A stretch of DNA of 39,933 nt from Flavobacteriales bacterium UBA5081 (lineage in GTDB: Bacteria > Bacteroidota > Bacteroidia > Flavobacteriales_E > Vicingaceae), in assembly GCA_002415785.1 (NCBI GenBank), contig DIAJ01000027.1, forward strand, positions 176,190 to 216,122, in the 5' to 3' direction. The notes under the pieces were generated by a model. The model ran no database searches, had not been told where the DNA came from, and worked only from the letters and a program-made list of their open reading frames with translations. The position numbers and the translations under genes are program-made. The stretch's first letter is position 1. Each line of letters opens with the position of its first letter. Shown here piece after piece: positions 26,749-34,357 of this stretch.

Positions 26749-26796
26749 AGAGGTCATCGGTTCCCCCGATTGTTATCGGGGTCCGATATTCTCCAC
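26749..26796 (+). repeat. Partial duplicate of the tRNA-Ala 3' end with a palindrome in its T-loop
   Basis: AGAGGTCATCGGTTC (26749-26763) repeats tRNA bases 26710-26724 exactly, and TCCGATATTCTCCAC (26782-26796) repeats 26728-26742 exactly. Where the real tRNA has GAC in the T-loop, the copy has the 18-base palindrome CCCCGATTGTTATCGGGG (26764-26781). The fragment lacks the acceptor 5' half, D-arm and anticodon arm, so it is not a second tRNA. It lies before the terminator and should be in the same primary transcript. Confidence 0.9.
26764..26781. repeat. Dispersed palindrome, copy 2
   Basis: CCCCGAT-TGTT-ATCGGGG, a perfect 7-bp stem with a 4-base loop. It differs from the palindrome at 26-43 (TCCCGATTGCTATCGGGA) in the loop and outermost pair only. 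Shared core: CCCGATTGYTATCGGG. Both copies sit in the apex of another hairpin. Confidence 0.8.
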
Positions 26797-26802
26797 AAGC
26801 CC

Positions 26803-26841
26803 AAAGCCTGCTTCTGAAAAGAAGCGGGCTTTTCTTTTTTT
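26803..26841 (+). terminator. Strong intrinsic terminator after tRNA-Ala
   Basis: AAAGCCTGCTTCT (26803-26815) pairs with AGAAGCGGGCTTT (26820-26832) to give a 13-bp stem with one G-T pair and a GAAA tetraloop, followed by a T-rich run (26830-26841). It should end the tRNA transcript and separate it from the DUF4256 gene. Confidence 0.9.
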
Positions 26842-26915
26842 GTGTCTGTTCAAGCTGTTGTAATCATTCTAAAATTTTTAGACCTTTGGTATTGTATTTC
26901 ACCCAAACCAAGAAT

Positions 26916-27473
26916 ATGAAAAAGCAACTATCAGCCGATCATTCAAAAACGCTTCTAAAAAAACTACAAGAACGCTTTGAGAAAAACAAAAACCGCCACC
27001 CAAAAACGAAATGGGAGGAGGTTGAAAGCAAACTAAAAGCCAAGCCTGATAAACTATGGTCGCTTAATGAAATGGAAAAGAGCGGTGGAGAACCGGATGT
27101 GGTGGAGTTTGAAAACTCTACAAGCAGATGTATTTTTATTGATTGTTCGGCCGAAAGCCCAAAAGGGAGGAGAAGCCTTTGTTATGATCATGAAGCTCTG
27201 GAAGCCAGAAAAAAATTCAAACCGGAAAACTCAGCTGTATCTCTAGCCAAAGAAATGGGCATTGAACTGTTGACTGAAGAAGAATACATCTACTTCCAAA
27301 AGTTTGGCTCTTTTGATACCAAAACTTCTTCTTGGTTAAAAACCCCAAAAGAAGTGCGAGAAAAAGGAGGTGCCATTTTTGGCGACCACCGCTTTGGTAG
27401 AACGTTTATTTACCACAATGGGGCTGAATCTTATTACGGTGCTAGAGGATTTCGGGGAAAATTGGTAGTATAA
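26916..27473 (+). CDS. DUF4256 family protein
   Basis: A 185-residue soluble protein of the DUF4256 family, recognised from TKWEEVESKLKAKPDKLWSL, LNEMEKSGGEPDVV, FIDCSAESPKGRRSLCYDHE and the ending SYYGARGFRGKL. No function is established for this family. The ATG at 26916 is preferred to a frame-extending TTG at 26886, because relatives begin shortly before the KLQERF helix. It has no signal peptide. It is the first gene after the tRNA terminator and begins a run of small plus-strand genes. Confidence 0.85.
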   Translation: MKKQLSADHSKTLLKKLQERFEKNKNRHPKTKWEEVESKLKAKPDKLWSLNEMEKSGGEPDVVEFENSTSRCIFIDCSAESPKGRRSLCYDHEALEARKKFKPENSAVSLAKEMGIELLTEEEYIYFQKFGSFDTKTSSWLKTPKEVREKGGAIFGDHRFGRTFIYHNGAESYYGARGFRGKLVV

Positions 27474-27506
27474 ATATGGTTATCTGAAGAACTAAAATTA
27501 AGGAAA

Positions 27507-27860
27507 ATGACTCCAAAAGAAATATTAAAACAATGGATTTCAGCTTTCAATGAAGCGGATGTAGACTCTATTATTGAGCTATATGCAGAGGATGCTACCA
27601 ATCACCAAGTAGCAAACGAACCAATTAGTGGTAAAACTGCAATTCAAAAAATGTTTGAAGGTGAGTTTTCTAAAGCAAAAATGACTTGTATTCCTGAAAA
27701 CATCTTTCAAGACGGGGACTGGGTAATTTTAGAATGGAAAGACCCACATGGATTGCGCGGCTGTGGTTTTTTCAAGATTAAAAACAATCTTATTGTGTTT
27801 CAACGAGGCTACTGGGACAAACTTTCATTTTTAAAACTGCATAACTTACCCATTGAATGA
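27507..27860 (+). CDS. SnoaL-like / NTF2-like fold protein
   Basis: A 117-residue protein with the small alpha+beta-barrel (cystatin-like) fold of the SnoaL/NTF2 superfamily: ILKQWISAFNEADVDSIIEL, YAEDATNHQVANEPISGKTA, then strands DWVILEWKDP and GCGFFKIKNNLIVFQRGYWD. Members bind or isomerise small ligands, but the substrate varies and cannot be told here. It follows the DUF4256 gene by 33 bases and could be co-transcribed. ATG at 27507. Confidence 0.85.
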   Translation: MTPKEILKQWISAFNEADVDSIIELYAEDATNHQVANEPISGKTAIQKMFEGEFSKAKMTCIPENIFQDGDWVILEWKDPHGLRGCGFFKIKNNLIVFQRGYWDKLSFLKLHNLPIE

Positions 27861-27969
27861 TTTAGGAAAATAGTCTTTTTTCAAAGTTATCTGAAAATGG
27901 AGAAGTTGCCATACCAACCAATCTTCCATTGATCCTGTTAATCTGTGAATAAAAATTCTTGAAAATTAA

Positions 27970-28016
27970 TTTGTGTAGCTAAATAACTACATTTATATTT
28001 GTAGCCAAATAACTTC
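27970..28016 (+). promoter_or_regulatory. Promoter and tandem operator-like repeats of the ArsR operon
   Basis: TTTG (27970-27973), a 20-base spacer and TATATTTG (27994-28001) match the Bacteroidota promoter consensus well. Two near-identical 16-base repeats, GTAGCTAAATAACTAC (27975-27990) and GTAGCCAAATAACTTC (28001-28016), lie one in the spacer and one over the expected start of transcription. The first is an imperfect dyad (GTAG...CTAC). This is where a repressor would be expected to bind, and the next gene encodes an ArsR-family repressor, so autorepression is the natural reading. Confidence 0.75.
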
Positions 28017-28019
28017 ACA

Positions 28020-28343
28020 ATGAAATTAAGACGAGATGTTTTCCAGGCCATTGCCGACCCCAGTCGAAGAGCCATACTTCTGCTGCTTGCCACACAATCG
28101 ATGACAGCAGGAGCAATTGCCTCAAACTTTAATACTGCTAGGCCAACAGTTTCCAAGCATTTGCAAATTCTCACCGAATGCGACCTACTAAAACAAGAAC
28201 AAAAAGGAAGGGCTGTTCACTACCATCTTAATGCTGAAAAAATGAAAGTGGTGGCTGATTTTTTGGAGCCCTTCCGAAAAATGTGGGACGATCGCTTCGA
28301 CAAATTGGAAGATATCATGAAGTCTTACGAACCCAAAAAATAG
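28020..28343 (+). CDS. ArsR-family winged-helix repressor
   Basis: A 107-residue DNA-binding protein with the ArsR fold: RRDVFQAIADPSRRAILLLL, helix-turn-helix TAGAIASNFNTARPTVSKHL, then LTECDLLKQEQKGRAVHYHL (wing) and a C-terminal helix (FLEPFRKMWDDRFDKLEDIM). No cysteine metal-binding motif (CxC) is present, so it belongs to the non-metal group that is typically paired with an SRPBCC-domain gene. That partner follows six bases later. It probably represses its own promoter through the repeats at 27975-28016. Confidence 0.92.
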   Translation: MKLRRDVFQAIADPSRRAILLLLATQSMTAGAIASNFNTARPTVSKHLQILTECDLLKQEQKGRAVHYHLNAEKMKVVADFLEPFRKMWDDRFDKLEDIMKSYEPKK

Positions 28344-28349
28344 ATTTTA

Positions 28350-28817
28350 ATGGAAAGGAAATCAAAAATTACCGCTGAAAACGGGAAACAGGAAATCACA
28401 ATTACCAGAGCATTTGACCTCCCGGTAGAATTACTTTTCAAAGCCTACATTGATGCTGAAATTGTAGAACAGTGGATGGGAACAAAAGTGCTAAAACTAG
28501 AATCAAAACGACACGGATGTTATCAGTTTGAAACGACTGATCCCATGGGAAATAAACACGGTTTTAACGGTACAATCCACGAATTTGAGCCCAATCAAAA
28601 AATCACCAGAACCTTTGAAATGGAAGGTAGCAACTTTCCGGTTCAACTCGAATTTCTAAGTTTTGAAAAACAGTCGGAAAGTACAAGTAAGTTAACCATG
28701 CATGTGATCTACAAATCAGTAGAGGTTAGAGACAATGTATTAAAACTCCCTTTTGCTCAAGGAATTAACATGGCTCACAATAGACTGGAAGAAATTCTAT
28801 TTAAACAAATTAAATGA
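28350..28817 (+). CDS. SRPBCC / AHSA1-type ligand-binding protein
   Basis: A 155-residue protein with the START-like (SRPBCC) fold of the Activator-of-Hsp90-ATPase (AHSA1) type: ITITRAFDLPVELLFKAYID, VEQWMGTKVLKLESKRHGCY, DPMGNKHGFNGTIHEFEPNQ, then KLTMHVIYKSVEVRDNVLKL and the closing helix MAHNRLEEIL. Such proteins hold a hydrophobic ligand in a deep pocket. It is in an operon with the ArsR regulator (6-base gap) and a DoxX-like protein, a common trio in Bacteroidota, but the ligand is unknown. Confidence 0.9.
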   Translation: MERKSKITAENGKQEITITRAFDLPVELLFKAYIDAEIVEQWMGTKVLKLESKRHGCYQFETTDPMGNKHGFNGTIHEFEPNQKITRTFEMEGSNFPVQLEFLSFEKQSESTSKLTMHVIYKSVEVRDNVLKLPFAQGINMAHNRLEEILFKQIK

Positions 28818-28838
28818 TTCACTTTAAACAATAAAACC

Positions 28839-29213
28839 ATGAAAAAAAGAAAAATTATCTATTGGATCGTTACGATTTTTCTGGCGTTTGGAATGCTTGC
28901 CGGAGGAGTGCAACAACTATTACAAATTGGAGGATATGTTGAAATTGTCAGTCAATTAGGCTACCCCATTTACCTCTTATCCATTCTTGGAGCATGGAAA
29001 ATTCTGGGAGTAATTGCCATTCTAATCCCTAGATTCCCATTGGTAAAGGAATGGGCATATGCCGGCTTTTTCTTTGCGATGTCGGGAGCTGCAACCTCCC
29101 ATTTCATTGCAAGCGATAAGTTGGAAGAAGCGATTCCCTCTCTAGTGCTGCTTGCAGTGACAGTTGCATCATGGTACTTCAGGCCTGCAAGCCGAAAAAT
29201 TGCTGCCGAATAA
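28839..29213 (+). CDS. DoxX-family small membrane protein
   Basis: A 124-residue protein with four membrane helices: IIYWIVTIFLAFGMLAGGVQ, a second with YPIYLLSILGAWKILGVIAI, a third with EWAYAGFFFAMSGAATSHFI and a fourth with SLVLLAVTVASWYF. GGVQQL and GAWKILG are typical of the DoxX-like family. The function of these proteins is not well defined; quinone or redox-linked roles have been proposed. It follows the SRPBCC gene by 21 bases and is probably the third gene of the ArsR operon. Confidence 0.88.
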   Translation: MKKRKIIYWIVTIFLAFGMLAGGVQQLLQIGGYVEIVSQLGYPIYLLSILGAWKILGVIAILIPRFPLVKEWAYAGFFFAMSGAATSHFIASDKLEEAIPSLVLLAVTVASWYFRPASRKIAAE

Positions 29214-29244
29214 AAATTAGTTAAACCGATAAAAAATATTAAGC

Positions 29245-29829
29245 ATGACCTCTGAAAAAGTAGATCGCTTTTTAGAAAAAGCGAACAGTTGGAAGGAAGA
29301 AATGAAACTGCTTCGAAAAATTTGCCTTGATTGCGGACTTTCAGAAGACTTTAAATGGATGCATCCCTGTTACACCTTAAATGGGAAAAACATCGTGCTC
29401 ATCCACGGTTTCAAAAACTATTGTGCCCTCTTGTTTCACAAAGGGGCACTCTTAAAGGACACAGATAACATATTGATACAACAAACTGAAAATGTACAAG
29501 CCGCCCGCCAAATCCGCTTTTCAGCTAAAAAAGACATTATAGAGCTTGAACCAACAATCAAAGCTTATATTTTTGAAGCAATTGAAGTTGAAAAAGCTGG
29601 GCTTGAAGTGAAAATGAAAAAAACCTCAGAATTCGATATGCCGGAAGAGTTACAAAACGCATTTATCAATGATCCGGATTTAAAAAAGGCCTTTGAATCT
29701 TTGACCCCGGGTCGTAAAAGAGGTTATTTGCTCCATTTTTCAAAAGCAAAACAATCCAAAACCCGTGAAGTTCGAATTGAAAAGAGTAAGCCCAAAATCT
29801 TTGAGGGTAAGGGTTTAAATGATCAATGA
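29245..29829 (+). CDS. DUF1801 and YdeI-type (OmdA-like) protein
   Basis: A 194-residue cytoplasmic protein with two parts. The N-terminal two thirds resemble DUF1801 (LRKICLDCGLSEDFKWMHPC, IVLIHGFKNYCALLFHKGAL, RQIRFSAKKDI). The C-terminal part is the YdeI/OmdA (bacteriocin-protection) type: PEELQNAFINDPDLKKAFES, LTPGRKRGYLLHFSKAKQSK, TREVRIEKSKPKIFEGKGLN. The family name comes from Salmonella and the biochemical role is unclear. ATG at 29245, 31 bases after the DoxX gene, so it may extend the same operon. Confidence 0.88.
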   Translation: MTSEKVDRFLEKANSWKEEMKLLRKICLDCGLSEDFKWMHPCYTLNGKNIVLIHGFKNYCALLFHKGALLKDTDNILIQQTENVQAARQIRFSAKKDIIELEPTIKAYIFEAIEVEKAGLEVKMKKTSEFDMPEELQNAFINDPDLKKAFESLTPGRKRGYLLHFSKAKQSKTREVRIEKSKPKIFEGKGLNDQ

Positions 29830-29873
29830 GGTGGGCATTAAAATAGCATTTGAAACCAAATCTTTAAAGTAAA

Positions 29874-30440
29874 ATGGAAGCCATCCGAAAGAAGTTAAAC
29901 GCTTTTACCGAACAAAGTAATGAGGATTGGAAGTATTTCAGTTCAAAGTTTCAATTGTCCTCCTATCCCAAAAAAAGCAGTTTGCTTAAAGTAGGTCAAG
30001 TAGAAAAAAAGCTTTCGTTTCTGGAAAAAGGTATTTTAAGATTGTATGTCCCAAAAGTCGATAATGACATTACACTTGGCTTTGTTTTTCCCAGGGACTT
30101 TGTAAGTGCCTATGACTCTTTTTTAACACAAACTCCCTCTCACTACCAAGTTGAAGCTTTAACAGACGCTAGACTATGGCAAATCACCTACGAAGACTTA
30201 CAGAAAGTTTATGCCAACACAAAGATCGGCAATGAAATGGGACGTAAAAGTGCAGAAAACTTGTACTTAATTAAAACCAAACGCGAATTGGCACTGCTAA
30301 CCAAAACAGCAGAAGAGCGTTATCAGGACCTATTTTCCGAACGTCCGGAGTTGATTCAACATATTCCTTTAAAGTATGTTGCCTCATACATTGGCGTTAC
30401 TCCTCAGGCTCTAAGCCGCATAAGGAAGCGAATTTCTTAA
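29874..30440 (+). CDS. Crp/Fnr-family transcriptional regulator
   Basis: A 188-residue regulator with an N-terminal cyclic-nucleotide-binding-like barrel (SSLLKVGQVEKKLSFLEKGI, LGFVFPRDFVSAYDSFLTQ) and a C-terminal helix-turn-helix (IPLKYVASYIGVTPQALSRI). The phosphate-binding cassette of true cAMP receptors (RxS type) is not evident, as is usual for the Bacteroidota members, and there are no FNR-type cysteines. It probably controls neighbouring genes, but its effector and targets are not visible. ATG at 29874; gap of 44 bases to the gene before. Confidence 0.9.
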   Translation: MEAIRKKLNAFTEQSNEDWKYFSSKFQLSSYPKKSSLLKVGQVEKKLSFLEKGILRLYVPKVDNDITLGFVFPRDFVSAYDSFLTQTPSHYQVEALTDARLWQITYEDLQKVYANTKIGNEMGRKSAENLYLIKTKRELALLTKTAEERYQDLFSERPELIQHIPLKYVASYIGVTPQALSRIRKRIS

Positions 30441-30493
30441 CCTGGGTTCATTGTTTAAACCACAAACAGCCCGGAATTTTGTATCAAAAAGTT

Positions 30494-30934
30494 ATGAAAC
30501 CTTTCATCGTACTAATAGTTGTATCTCTCATTGCCTTGTTCTCTCTAAAGCTAACAAAAGGGGCTTACAACTTTGCATTGTCAGCAAGGATTGGAATGTC
30601 TGTAATGTTACTTTTTACGGCAATTGCTCATTTTAAATTCGCCCAAGGCATGACGATGATGCTTCCGGATTTTATTCCTAATAAAATAAATGTTGTGCAC
30701 TTAAAAATTGCAGCAGCTGTAGGCATTTTAATTCCCGGGCTCAGGGTCGTAACCGCTTGGATGCTGATTGTCTTTTTTGTGCTCATCCTACCTGCAAATG
30801 TTTATGCTGCCATACACCACGTGGACATACAAAGTGCTTCTTATGACGGAAATGGGCCAACCTATTTATGGTTCAGGGTTCCATTACAGGTTTTGTATAT
30901 AGCTTGGGTGTTCAATAGTTGTATAAAACTTTAA
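30494..30934 (+). CDS. DoxX-like membrane protein
   Basis: A 146-residue protein with four membrane segments: FIVLIVVSLIALFSLKL, then NFALSARIGMSVMLLFTAIA, VHLKIAAAVGILIPGL and a final AWMLIVFFVLILPANVY. HFKFAQGMTMMLPDFIPNKI between segments two and three is typical of DoxX-like proteins. The ATG at 30494 is preferred to a TTG five codons upstream. A short loop contains IHHVDIQSASYDGNGPTYLW. Function unknown. It lies 53 bases after the Crp/Fnr gene, a likely target of that regulator by position. The 117 bases after it (30935-31051) show nothing I can name. Confidence 0.85.
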   Translation: MKPFIVLIVVSLIALFSLKLTKGAYNFALSARIGMSVMLLFTAIAHFKFAQGMTMMLPDFIPNKINVVHLKIAAAVGILIPGLRVVTAWMLIVFFVLILPANVYAAIHHVDIQSASYDGNGPTYLWFRVPLQVLYIAWVFNSCIKL

Positions 30935-31051
30935 ACAAATGTTATGAAAATGAACTCTATTTAAGGAAATTTATTCCCCTTTAATGTTGGTGAGAGTTTT
31001 ATAATTAAACAATGGAATTAGTGATAATATAAAAATTCATACTAAAGCATT

Positions 31052-31675
31052 ATGAGCAAAGTTATTTTTGACAGTGGAATATCACTCGATGGCTTTTTCG
31101 CAGGTGATAACAGAAGCCCTGATAACCCAATGGGAGGTGTTGCAGGGAAATTACACCAATGGATGTTTAAGCAAAAAGCATTTTGGCAACACATCAAAAT
31201 GGAAGGTGGTGAAGAGTACGGTGCAGACAGTAAGTTAATTGACGATGTATTTACACGAACAGGTTCTTACATTATGGGAAAGCGCATGTTTGAAGAAGGC
31301 GAAGTCAGTTGGACTGAAGATTTGTACGAAGCAGATGTTTATGTTTTGACAGATGAAAAACGAGAGCCCTGGAAACATGGCGACAGTACCACCTTCTACT
31401 TCATCAATGATGGAATAGAAAGTGCACTAGAAAAAGCAAAACAGTCGGCTCAAGGAAAAGATATTAGAATTCAAGGTGGTGCTAATACCATTCAACAATT
31501 CCTGAATGCAGGACTAGTAGACGAATTTTTTATACACATTGCACCTGTATTCTTGGGTAGCGGAATCCGATTATTTGACGGTATAGACAAAGACAAATAC
31601 GATATTGAAATTTCAGAAGTGATCCCATCAGAGTTGACAACTCACTTGAGGTATATGCTGACAATAAAGGAGTAA
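31052..31675 (+). CDS. Dihydrofolate reductase-like (RibD C-terminal domain) protein
   Basis: A 207-residue protein of the RibD C-terminal/DHFR-like family, members of which bind NADPH. It opens with VIFDSGISLDGFFAGDN, has GSYIMGKRMFEEGE, the nucleotide-binding stretch DIRIQGGANTIQQFLNAGLV and DEFFIHIAPVFLGSGIRLF, all standard for the family. Substrate not known: most stand-alone copies in this family are not proven folate or riboflavin enzymes. The gene starts 117 bases after the previous one, so it may have its own promoter. Confidence 0.9.
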   Translation: MSKVIFDSGISLDGFFAGDNRSPDNPMGGVAGKLHQWMFKQKAFWQHIKMEGGEEYGADSKLIDDVFTRTGSYIMGKRMFEEGEVSWTEDLYEADVYVLTDEKREPWKHGDSTTFYFINDGIESALEKAKQSAQGKDIRIQGGANTIQQFLNAGLVDEFFIHIAPVFLGSGIRLFDGIDKDKYDIEISEVIPSELTTHLRYMLTIKE

Positions 31676-31722
31676 AACTCCCGCCAGATTTAAAGAGTAC
31701 AACCCTAAATCAATAATTAATT

Positions 31723-32244
31723 ATGGAAAACAAGGAAATATACAAGAACGCTCCAGAGTACTGTCATTATTATTTTGACTTAATTGAGACGGACGATTTA
31801 CTGCTTGAACTAGAAAAAAGTAAGGCGTTAACGATGAATACCTTCAAACTGATTACTCCCGAATTGGAAAACTACTCTTACGAACCGGGTAAGTGGTCCA
31901 CCAAGGAAGTCATACAACATATAATTGATGGTGAAAGGGTTTTTTCATACAGAGCTTTTCGCTTTTCGCGATTCGATAAAACTAAACTGACCGGTTTTGA
32001 GCAAACTGACTATCAAAAACATATGAATTCGGTGGAACTAAAATTAGCTGACTTGCAGGAAGACTATTTAGCGGTCCGCAATTCAACCATTAGTTTGTTC
32101 AGAAATATGACTGAAAAGATGCTTGACTTTAAAGGATCTGCTAACGACCAGATCTTCACACCAAGAACGCTTGGGTTTTCTATGGTCGGGCATAATTTAC
32201 ATCACTGTAACTTTATAAAGGAAAAATATTTGAAAATAGAATAG
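31723..32244 (+). CDS. DinB-family four-helix metal-binding protein
   Basis: A 173-residue DinB/YfiT-type protein with the four-helix bundle signatures EKSKALTMNTFKLITPELEN, YSYEPGKWSTKEVIQHIIDG, ERVFSYRAFRFSRFDKTKLT and MVGHNLHHCNFIKEKYL. The three His expected to bind a metal appear as QHIIDGE and NLHHCNF. Members often serve as thiol-dependent transferases, but no substrate is visible. ATG at 31723, 47 bases after the preceding gene. Confidence 0.9.
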   Translation: MENKEIYKNAPEYCHYYFDLIETDDLLLELEKSKALTMNTFKLITPELENYSYEPGKWSTKEVIQHIIDGERVFSYRAFRFSRFDKTKLTGFEQTDYQKHMNSVELKLADLQEDYLAVRNSTISLFRNMTEKMLDFKGSANDQIFTPRTLGFSMVGHNLHHCNFIKEKYLKIE

Positions 32245-32310
32245 CTTTGAGAAACTTTCTGACACAGCCTCAATTCAATCTTTGACACAGTATAGAGCAT
32301 CCTTTACAAA

Positions 32311-32877
32311 ATGAAACTTAAAGCTGAAAGTAACCTTCTTCCCCTAAGAAATCAAATGGCAAAATTGATAGAACCGAATTCTAGCGTCATTGAATTTGGG
32401 TGCGGAAACGGAGACTTGCTTTTTGAGCTTTCATCGAAAATAAAATATGGTTTAGGAATAGATAAATCAAAAAAGATGATTGATTATGCTATTCAAAAAC
32501 AGAGCGTGATGAACTTAAGCAATATTAATTATAAATGCGAAGAATTAAGTATTGATTATCAAACAACAGAAAGTTACGATTATTCCATAGCAAGCTTATT
32601 TTTTCATGTTATACCATGGTCAGATTCAGTTTATCTGATAAAGAAGATGAAAGAAATATCAGATAAAATAGTGCTCTGTGGATTCTCTCAACCCAGCACT
32701 TTACAGCAAGAAGCCCTTCTGTGGCTTGACTAACGATTTACCAACCATTACAAAAATTTTAAAACATATAAAGAAAAAGGATATTTAGCTCAAATCTTCC
32801 GAGAAGCACAATGCTCAAATATAGAGATTTACAGTACCTCTATTCCTTTTGTTAAAATTTATAGAATCATTCCATAG
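32311..32877 (+). pseudogene. Class I SAM-dependent methyltransferase with in-frame ochre codon
   Basis: A methyltransferase begins at ATG 32311 with motif I SVIEFGCGNGDLLFEL (GCGNG at about 30-34), LGIDKSKKMIDYA and a later motif with YSIASLFFHVIPW. It stops after 140 codons at TAA (32731-32733). The same frame continues without another stop to TAG at 32875-32877 with plausible C-terminal sequence: RFTNHYKNFKTYKEKGYLAQ, IFREAQCSNIEIYSTSIPFV and KIYRIIP. A full-length product would be 188 residues, normal for such small enzymes. A CAA (Gln) to TAA change is the simplest cause. The truncated protein would keep the SAM-binding half but lose the last strands of the core sheet. Confidence 0.8.
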
Positions 32878-32935
32878 ACTTTATAGTCGCTCATAAACTC
32901 AACAGTTTAAAAAGTTATAATTTTAAACTGTAAAT

Positions 32936-33700
32936 ATGAAAAAGTCAAAACTCTATAAAAGCTACCTCCTTATTCTGGGAAACTTAACGATTGGAATTCT
33001 CCTATTAATCGCTGCAAAGAAGATTCCCTTGCCAATTTGGCTAAACACACCTACTTTTTTGTTCATAGCATTTATTTCTCTCAATTTAATCTACTTATTC
33101 GCTTTCAAATTAAGCAAGGACTTCAAAGTATTTTGGTCGCTGCGCAAAATTCATTTTTTACTTTGGGGACTTATTGCAGGAATATGCATCGCTAATATTC
33201 CAATTGTAATTGCCTTACTAACTGCTCAGATCAAATTTTCTGAAATCTCTTTCAATCTATCACTTTCCATATATACTTTCGGTATCACATTTTTGATCGT
33301 CAGCTGGGAAGAGTTGTGGTTTAGGGGCTTGTTTTTAAATCATTGCCTGAAACACATTTCTCCAATTAAACTTTCACTCACAATTGGACTACTTTTCACC
33401 TTCATTCACTTGCTTAACCCAGACATTGATTTATTAAAATCCGGTCCCAGTTTGTTTTTTGCCGGTTCACTGCTCACCATTCTCTACTTCTACTACAAGA
33501 ACTTTTGGCTTCCACTAGCTTTTCATTTTGGCAACAACTTAACTGAATCAACAATTCAAACCAATGAAGATTTGGGTTTATTTTTAGGAAGTGATGGCTA
33601 CTTGACGACCATTATTCTAGCCGGATTGTTTTTCATTTACTCTTTGAAAATTAATTTCTCCAAAAACGAACGAACTAAAAATATCAAAGGAGCGCAATAA
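32936..33700 (+). CDS. CPBP-family intramembrane glutamic endopeptidase
   Basis: A 254-residue protein with about seven to eight membrane helices and the CPBP (Abi/CAAX protease) catalytic motifs: SWEELWFRG (Glu125, Glu126, Arg130), FTFIHLLNP (His158) and LAFHFGNNL (second His, followed by Asn). It should cleave within the membrane; the substrate is unknown. Members have been linked to prenyl-protein processing, bacteriocin self-protection and regulation. It starts 58 bases after the broken methyltransferase and is followed by a terminator-like hairpin. Confidence 0.9.
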   Translation: MKKSKLYKSYLLILGNLTIGILLLIAAKKIPLPIWLNTPTFLFIAFISLNLIYLFAFKLSKDFKVFWSLRKIHFLLWGLIAGICIANIPIVIALLTAQIKFSEISFNLSLSIYTFGITFLIVSWEELWFRGLFLNHCLKHISPIKLSLTIGLLFTFIHLLNPDIDLLKSGPSLFFAGSLLTILYFYYKNFWLPLAFHFGNNLTESTIQTNEDLGLFLGSDGYLTTIILAGLFFIYSLKINFSKNERTKNIKGAQ

Positions 33701-33727
33701 GCCCATCCAAAAAATTTGGCTTTTTTT
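33700..33727 (+). terminator. Short terminator before the ECF sigma gene
   Basis: AGCC and GGCT can pair, with AAA/TTT inside a small imperfect stem, followed directly by seven T (33721-33727). It lies between the protease stop and the sigma-factor ATG at 33733, so it would separate the two transcripts. The stem is short and imperfect. Confidence 0.5.
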
Positions 33728-33732
33728 GCAGA

Positions 33733-34356
33733 ATGATTGATAATCAAAAGCTAGCTAAACAAATTAAGCAAGGAGATATCCGTGCTTATGAGCTGCTTTT
33801 TAAAGCCTATTATCAAGCGCTTTGCAATTTCGCCAATTCTTACCTCAACAACATAGCTGAATCTGAAGACTTGGTGCAAGAAGTCTTTGTGAAAATTTGG
33901 GACAAACGCCATGAACTAAATGTGACCACTTCAATAAAATCCTATCTTTTTCAGGCCGTAAAAAACTCCTGTTTCAACCACCAAAAACACCAAAAAGTTC
34001 AGCGCAAACACAAAGAACATCTTTTTCATCAGTCTGAATCCTCAACTGACTCTACTGATCAATTGGAAACAAAACAATTGTCCATTCTCATAGAAGAAGC
34101 GATTGAAAAAATGCCTGAAAAGCGCAGGAAAATCTTTCATTTAAGCAGAGAAGAAGGTTTAAAATACAAGGAAATCGCCGATAAACTTGACATTTCTGTA
34201 AAAACCGTAGAAACACAAATGGGATTGGCGCTAAAACACTTAAGAAATGAGTTAAAATCCTACTTGCCTATAATTGCATTGAGTTTCATCTGTTCTGTGT
34301 TTTTTGAACTACTATTTCAGGGTAATCCGATTTTAAATTGTCTAATACTTGTATAG
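33733..34356 (+). CDS. ECF sigma-70 factor, Bacteroidota FecI-like family
   Basis: A 207-residue sigma factor with region 2 (YELLFKAYYQALCNFANSYL, SEDLVQEVFVKIWDKRHEL) and region 4 (MPEKRRKIFHLSREEGLKYK, then a helix-turn-helix EIADKLDISVKTVETQMGLA). It carries a hydrophobic C-terminal tail (SFICSVFFELLFQGNPILNC), a feature often seen in this family. Together with the FecR one base downstream it would switch on the STN protein and receptor when a substrate is bound. The ATG at 33733 follows a probable terminator. Confidence 0.94.
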   Translation: MIDNQKLAKQIKQGDIRAYELLFKAYYQALCNFANSYLNNIAESEDLVQEVFVKIWDKRHELNVTTSIKSYLFQAVKNSCFNHQKHQKVQRKHKEHLFHQSESSTDSTDQLETKQLSILIEEAIEKMPEKRRKIFHLSREEGLKYKEIADKLDISVKTVETQMGLALKHLRNELKSYLPIIALSFICSVFFELLFQGNPILNCLILV

Positions 34357-34357
34357 C

